64,000 nucleotides of DNA. It comes from Codonopsis lanceolata (lineage: Eukaryota > Streptophyta > Magnoliopsida > Asterales > Campanulaceae). Where the stretch lies: contig CM028377.1 in the NCBI GenBank assembly GCA_013146195.2, positions 35,779,632 to 35,843,631 of the forward strand, read 5' to 3'. The translations under genes and the position numbers were made by a program. Every line of letters starts with the position of its first letter. Position 1 is the first letter of the stretch. The notes beneath the pieces were generated by a model. The model had not been told where the DNA came from and did not search any database. It saw nothing but the letters and a program-made list of their open reading frames with translations. Positions 58,251-64,000 of this stretch are shown here, one piece after another.

Positions 58251-58745
58251 AACCATTTACGACGAGGACCTATTTTTTAAGAAGAAAAAACTTATTTTTA
58301 CACAAATTTAAACAAAACAACGTTTTAAATACTTACCACAAAAGTCATAATGACTTGTTGATATCTTCACACCCAATGTTGAAGCCCTAGGTTTTTTTGG
58401 AAATTAAAGGTTTTTGGAAGGTGATTTCTTCACAACAAAAGAAGAGGTAGATGAAGGAGAACAAAATATTGTGTTAGTAAAGATGTTTAGTTGATGAAGA
58501 AAAAAGGTTTGAAGAAGAATGTATTTAGAAGACTTAAGGATTGGTGGGGAAAAAGATGAAGAATGAGAATGAAGGGGATGAAGAAAATGAAGTTGGGAAG
58601 AAGGTGTATATTTGTTTTGGGGTGGGAGTTTATTTAGAGATTATTTGTTTTAGAAAAATAGGATGGGGGTCTACTTATAAGTTTAAAGGGCATAATTGTC
58701 TTTAGACTTGAGGGTATTTTTGTCATAAAGAAAAAAAATTGGAAT

Positions 58746-58789
58746 GGGGGGTCAACTTGAAAGAATTAGGGGTCAGATTAGTGCGACTC
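58746..58789 (-). repeat. Right terminal inverted repeat of the Mutator-like element
   Basis: Reverse complement starts GAGTCGCACTAATCTGACCC and ends TTTCAAGTTGACCCCCC, aligning with the left repeat. Confidence 0.85.
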
Positions 58790-58882
58790 TTGTATTTATT
58801 ATGATCACGGGCCAACACTGCAGTTGAGCTCACCTTTTCCCATATTCCTTCACAAGGTTGACCATGTACATTGGCCCACAAG

Positions 58883-60036
58883 TAGGGCTGTCAAATAGGG
58901 CAAAAGCCCGCGGGCATGCCCGCCCCGCCGCCTATTAGGGGCGGGTTGGGCTGATATATTACATACCCGTTTGAAAAACGGGCTTTTTGGGCTTTGCCCG
59001 TGCGGGCTGCGGGCTTTGCGGGGCGGGGCGGGCAGCGGGCAACCCGCATTTTCTTACAATTTTTAATTCTTAAAAAAACATATACATAATACATTGCATT
59101 GTACAATTTGAGCCCAACAGCAGCTGCCATTTGCCAAGCGGCCCAAGCCCATTCCGTGTAAGTCTTTAGGGTTAGTATTAGTGCTCTTTAGATCTAAATC
59201 TCTAATCTCAAAATTCAAAAATCAGAAGTTGAAAAAGTTCTCAGTTCTCACACTCTCTCTCTCTCACGCAGACTCACGGCTGTCTCACGCTAACGCACAG
59301 TCGCCCCAGGCTTCGATCAGTGTCTTAGTCCCATCTTCGCTCCAGCAATCTTCTCGACCGTCGCCTCCGCCACTATGTCGGCGTTGACTACTGCGCGCAG
59401 TGGGGTTATCCATTGATTTAAGACGATGGCCGATCAGACTTTCTTCCTCCGGCGTTGCGCCGCCTCGTCCTCGGCGCTGGCCTCCGGCTCTGTCTCACAG
59501 AGTCACAGCTCACGCACCGCCTCCGCCTCCGCTTCTTCCCCTTTCACGCATTCTTCAGTCCAGCGGCAGCGACTTCGGCTCAGCCTTCCTCAGTCCTCTT
59601 TAGTTTCATCTCAGATCTCACGCCTCAATTTCTCCCATAGTCCCATGCCTCAATTTCTCTCTCTCCCATGCCTCAATTTCTGTTCTGTAACTTCTGTTTG
59701 AGTTGTGATATACTGTCATACTGATATGGATCTATGTATATTTAATATTGGTATATTGGTATTATGGTATATAACTATTAATTGGTGTATTTGTGTATAA
59801 TTATTGATTGGTATATTGGTATATAATTATTAATGGGTATATAATTTATATATTTAATAAATAAAAGCATTTTGGGCGGGCTTTGCCCGTTTTGCCCGCG
59901 GCCCTACGCGGGGCGGATTGGGCCGAGAGAATCAAGGACCGTTGAGAGTACGGGCTTTTTTGGCCCGACCCGTTTGGGGGCGGGCTTTTCGGGCCCGCGG
60001 GCAAACCCGCCCCGTTTGCCCGTTTTGACAGCTCTA
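58883..60036. mobile_element. hAT-type element with GC-rich ends, 1154 bp
   Basis: An 8-bp duplication CCCACAAG lies at 58875-58882 and 60037-60044. Inverted ends are TAGGGCTGTCAAA at the left and, reverse-complemented, TAGAGCTGTCAAA at the right. Subterminal regions are dense in GCCCGCGGGC-type motifs. The middle (59110-59700) is a CT- and GC-rich leader-like stretch with several short open frames in all phases and no transposase motif, consistent with an internally deleted Ac-like element. Confidence 0.88.
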
Positions 60037-60205
60037 CCCACAAGGCAGCCAATTAGGGCCCATGATTTTTTAAAAAATTGTGGGCCGATCCACTTTCTAA
60101 AAAATTTAATCGCTTAAATATAGTATATTTTGTTTTTTTTTACCAGAGAAAACAAATTTTGGACGCGGAAAGATTACGTTAACCTTAATGAACATGAGAC
60201 GCGTG

Positions 60206-63200
60206 TGTGACGACCCGACCCGGATCCCAATACGAGACCCCAAGGTCGTGACGTCAGAACACACAAAACAACAAGAAAAAAACAAATAATGAGTAAGGCC
60301 ATAACGACAATACGCCAACAACTTAAAACACATGCAGAAGCGAAATATAATATCACAGTGGCGCCCGAGCTAACAAGCTCAAACTAAATACAACCAAAGA
60401 GATCGTTAATCTCTCGGTCCAAAAATTCAACGCATGTGCCGCAACATTGGGCACGTAGAGCAAAACTCACTGTCATGCAATATTAATATATAGCAACAAA
60501 TAAACCAAGTCATCGGCGACGTTACAGCCGGAACCCAACATTACACTAAGTCTAAGACTCTAGTCTAACATAGTCAACGACTAAAAACATGCCGGAGAAC
60601 AAACATGATATATTAACCATCAATACTACATAACTAGGATATAATCATCACATCCACCAAGCACGACTAACACAATTCGGCTACCAAAAGAACAAGTGTT
60701 AACCAACATTAGTATAAATATTACATTCACAAATACGTTTGCTACCCATCATGAAGTTTACATAACTTCACTTTTCCCAACGTCCTTACCAAAAGAAAAT
60801 GAACTAAACTAAGGTAGCAACCTTGCCAAAGAAGACTTCACCAACGTAACTCGGCAATCACTTCAAATTACTAGCTCGGCTCGAATCTAAGGAAAACAAA
60901 GCAAATGAGTAAGTCATAATGACTTAGTAAGCTACTAAAGATGCAATGTCATGGCATGACATTATGCTCAAATAAAACATGTACATCTCATGTCATACTT
61001 ACGATATATCATTTCATGGTATGATTCTCAACACAAACCAAATCCAACCATAGTCACATAGAACATAGTTCTTCATAAATTATCATGAAATAAATCATAA
61101 CAATAGATTATGATTCTAAATTCCGTAATGTGTGACATTTTATTTCCACATTTAAACTCTCATCAAACCACCAACCACATAACCCAATTATACAATAAGT
61201 TTCATAATTCTTCATTTATCACAACTCATATAATAATTCATATATGGGAGACTATTGTTTCCATTCTAATCATACATAACATGTTATATTTTTAGTATAA
61301 CATCATATCATGAAAATCATCATTTCATTGGCATGTTACATTTCTATTATAACATCTCATCAAGTAATCATCATCTCATGTAAATCATATCATAACCACG
61401 TAGCACAACAATTCATATACATGCTCGTAAAATAAACCACATAAGAGAGAGAAGATGATTTTCCTTTTCCGTTTTCAACGTGTAACTCCTGCGGAAACAA
61501 ACGTGTCCTCGATAACCCTTTCGTGGCATCGACGTCCCCGAAACAATCCTCGTTCGGGTTCCATAGCTATCAAAGTAATGTGTATTACTCTAACTAAGAT
61601 CAACTACTTCCCCACCGTGGCCATCGATGGAGGGGTGTGTGCAAACCCGGTGCGGCGATCCATTGCGATCACGAATCCCACAATTCGTGAAGGCAATGCA
61701 TCATCCCGCCAAAGACTCAAACCAAAAACCACCAACTGGACTCAAACTCAAGCACATGTAATATATACTCGCATGCTCAAATAAAAGGAAAAGTACAACG
61801 CACCGTACTAATCCAATCAAGTAGATATTTACTTATAAATCACATAGTTATGCATTTCTATGCTAACTAATACATAAACATCTTAGAGCGATAATATCAA
61901 GTCTCTAATACCCAAGTGTTCTTCATACACTTGAAAACGCTCGGAGGTTTGACCTCCATCAAAACTACCCCAAATTCCGTAGGATTTCAATTTGTAGTTC
62001 TCTATGTTCATATAAATCCATCATCGACCCCGTTGAGTCATTTCTACTCTTTTCAAATTTGAAGACATAGAAGCTATTTGCATCATAGCCCTCCTATTAT
62101 TCATTAGCTAATGCTCATGGCTAAGTTCTCAAGGTTAGTGTGCAACCCAACAATCTACACCTTCCCAACAAAAACCCCAAAACATTTTTTTTTTCAAAAA
62201 AAGGTTGGAGGGGACATTAGACTGTACCCCAACCCTTAAATTTTTTTATTATTTTTAATGCCTTGAAAGGCTACAATTATATATATATGATGCCTTGGGT
62301 GTGGCTCGAACAAATGGTGCCTCTGGTGAGGCTTTGAACAACCGACCTCTCGGTTGAGAGTAATTAAGTACCAGGGTTCCTCTGGTAGGGCTTGAATACT
62401 CAACCTCTCCGTTAAGATAAGTGAGTAGCTAATTGGGGCCTTTGGATAAGGCTTTAACAACAACGATGCTTCTGAAGAGGCTTGAACACCCGACCTCTCT
62501 ACTGAGAGTTGTAAAGTCCAAGGTGTCTCTAATGAGACTCGAACACCCAACCTCTCCGTTAGGAGAAGTGAGCAGTACCAGTTGAGCCAGAGCTCGTTGG
62601 TAAAAAAAAAACCCCCAAAACATAGTTCATAGGTCAACACTTAACATTTAAAGTCAACCATCACATTTCAAGCATATGTCTCAAGTTAACATTAAATCAA
62701 GCATGCTTTCATTCAAAACAACCATTTATCTAAGCAAGATGTAAATTCATCTAGCATGTTCATAACCAACATGTAAATTCATCTAACATGTTCATAACCT
62801 TCAATTCATGAATCATAGTTGACCAACATACTCTTATTTGCATAAAAGTCAACTCAACCCAATGAAGTCAAACATTACATTTTAATCATGTAATCCAAAA
62901 TGATAAATCATTATTCATGCTCACCACCAAAAATTCATGAATTAGATAGCATCATACTCTTATATGCATGATAGTCAACTCTTATTCTTAAAAGTCAAAC
63001 GAAACATTCAAACATGTAATCCATTGTAAAAATTCATCTTTCATGCTTACAATCAAGAATAGAGATTCACCAAGTATACTTCCCAAACTTTAAACATATA
63101 CATAAGTGATTCCAACAACTCATAGTATTCCATAAAATCCCCCAAAATCATTCATAATATCAAGAACCCATTTACTACATAATCATCATATCAAACCCTA

Positions 63201-64000
63201 GGTTTCTAGGGAATTATGTACCCATCAATCTCAAGTCCAAACTCACAACATGAAGCTTAATATCATACTTCATTAAACATATAAATCAACCTATTCATGC
63301 TTCTAGCAAGTTCACCCATCAAAAATCTGAAAAATCAAAATAAAATCACACACAACATGCTTGTGTACTCATTGACCTCAAATAACAAGCATCTTTGTTT
63401 TCCTTAGGGTCAATGAGAACAAAATCCATAGAAGAAGGAGTCTAGTAGCTTACCTAGCTTGAGTGAAAACTCAAGAGAATCGAAATCCGATCGGTGAATT
63501 CGTTCTACTCGTCGAATACGTCAAGAATCTGAAGTTTGGTGGTCATCTAACGATTGGATCTCCTTGGATTTGAGGAAGAAGAAGGCTAGGGCTCCAAGCT
63601 TCCATGGTTTCCCACACACTCTCTCACTATACGTATGATGAGGATGAAAGAAATGAGGGATTTCTGAATTTTACAAAGGGATTAGTGTATATATACTTCC
63701 CAAACAAGTAAGGGCACAAATGGGATTTCATGGGTACAATTAGTGATCATTAGATGTAATCCATTGTTAATCTAACCTTAATCAACTCCCCAAATATGTT
63801 AGGACAGCATTAGGACTTAGTATGGGTGTTAGGAAGGGTTTAGAAGAGGTTTAGAAAGGGTAGGATATGAATTACACAACAAATAATCAAAATAGGGACA
63901 AGCTGTTCGAAGAACCCATGCGGTCGCATGGTACTACATGAAGCGACCGCATCCTCCTTCTTTCAGCCCTTGATGAATTTCTGCAATCCTCGTTTGCGTC
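60206..64000 (-). repeat. Long LTR (related to the 9936-10779 family), truncated by the window edge
   Basis: On the minus strand it ends GGTCGGGTCGTCACA at 60206 and extends beyond 64000. The region to about 61080 aligns with 10779-9936. Parts of 63360-63560 and 63900-64000 resemble the corresponding parts of the 4-kb LTR at 5920-9935 (the LTR leader and the octamer-rich stretch). So it is a sister family with LTRs of about 4 kb or more. No primer site follows the end, so it is a 3' or solo LTR. No gene is seen. Confidence 0.7.
62185..62601 (-). mobile_element. tRNA-derived SINE with four tRNA-like modules
   Basis: It interrupts the LTR, flanked by near-identical 16-17-bp duplications (AAAACCCCAAAACAT at 62170-62184 and AAAACCCCCAAAACAT near 62607-62622). 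The minus-strand head has A box TGGCTCAACTGGT and B box TGTTCGAGTCT. The tail is a short A run (62193-62185). Three more modules with AGAGGTCGGGTGTTCAAGCC-like B boxes follow at about 62510, 62400 and 62340. Open frames within (62640-62236) are not genes. Confidence 0.72.

Larger units (their letters stand above)
52052..58789. mobile_element. Two-gene Mutator-like element, 6.7 kb, complete
   Basis: A perfect 9-bp target duplication TTGTATTTA lies at 52043-52051 and 58790-58798. Terminal inverted repeats of about 44 bp match imperfectly (52052-52095 and 58746-58789), both ending AGTTGACCCCCC. Inside each end is a long array of TTCGG/CCGAA palindromic motifs. The body holds a plant-mobile-domain gene on the + strand and a MULE transposase with an OTU-like C-terminus on the - strand, converging with 115 bp between stops. 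Both genes are damaged, so mobility would need a helper. Confidence 0.9.

Noticed and set aside
59181..59701. Overlapping Ser/Pro-rich frames inside the hAT element
   Set aside because: They are open in three phases at once because of CT- and GC-rich composition, and match a leader-like region rather than a protein.
62500..62600. tRNA gene on the minus strand
   Set aside because: A and B boxes are present but flanking duplications, A tail and repeated modules show a SINE, and no full cloverleaf is evident.

Overview
The window is nuclear DNA from a flowering plant, probably a eudicot; I cannot name the species. The evidence is spliced genes with GT-AG introns, plant-specific families (TPD1-like peptide, UDP-glycosyltransferase, plant mobile domain) and dense, nested plant transposable elements. 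There is no sign of bacterial or organellar organisation. Two host genes look intact: a TPD1-like secreted cysteine-rich protein (34031-35419, +) and a three-exon gene for an acidic, probably nuclear protein (43626-40737, -). Almost everything else is mobile DNA.

Layout. 1-385: 3' end of a LINE inserted in the 5' LTR of a gag-only LTR element with unusually long (4.0 kb) LTRs (386-9935). That element sits in the LTR of a related family (9936-10779); the same family returns in opposite orientation at 60206-64000, where it carries a SINE. 11-17.7 kb: MITEs, a Mutator-type element that captured the 5' part of a UGT74-like gene (12866-14981) and was later hit by an hAT element, and a second hAT element (16811-17716). 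17835-33913: a tandem and nested Helitron nest on the minus strand (H1; H2 containing H3), with an 11.5-kb Tat-clade Ty3/gypsy element (19501-31037) inside H3. The nest ends about 20 bp upstream of the TATA box of the TPD1-like gene. 36.4-38.1 kb: a non-autonomous Mutator-like element. 40.7-43.7 kb: the acidic-protein gene. 44104-44680: a fourth Helitron of the same family. 44933-51951: a second, pol-less Tat element on the minus strand, one LTR of which holds an element with two U3 termini in inverted orientation (49447-51724). 52052-58789: a complete Mutator-like element with 9-bp target duplications, terminal inverted repeats and TTCGG arrays, carrying a plant-mobile-domain gene convergent with a MULE/OTU transposase gene. 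58883-60036: an hAT element with GC-rich ends.

How parts work together. The Tat element has gag, protease, RT, two RNase H domains and integrase in one frame, now cut by four TAG codons, plus an antisense accessory gene with its own TATA box and introns. The Mutator-like element pairs a transposase with a plant-mobile-domain protein, both broken mainly by changes that look like C-to-T transitions. The most novel signals are this two-gene Mutator element and its subterminal arrays, the inverted-U3 element, the Helitron-in-Helitron nest abutting a developmental-peptide gene promoter, the antisense gene of the Tat element, and a SINE with reiterated tRNA-like modules.
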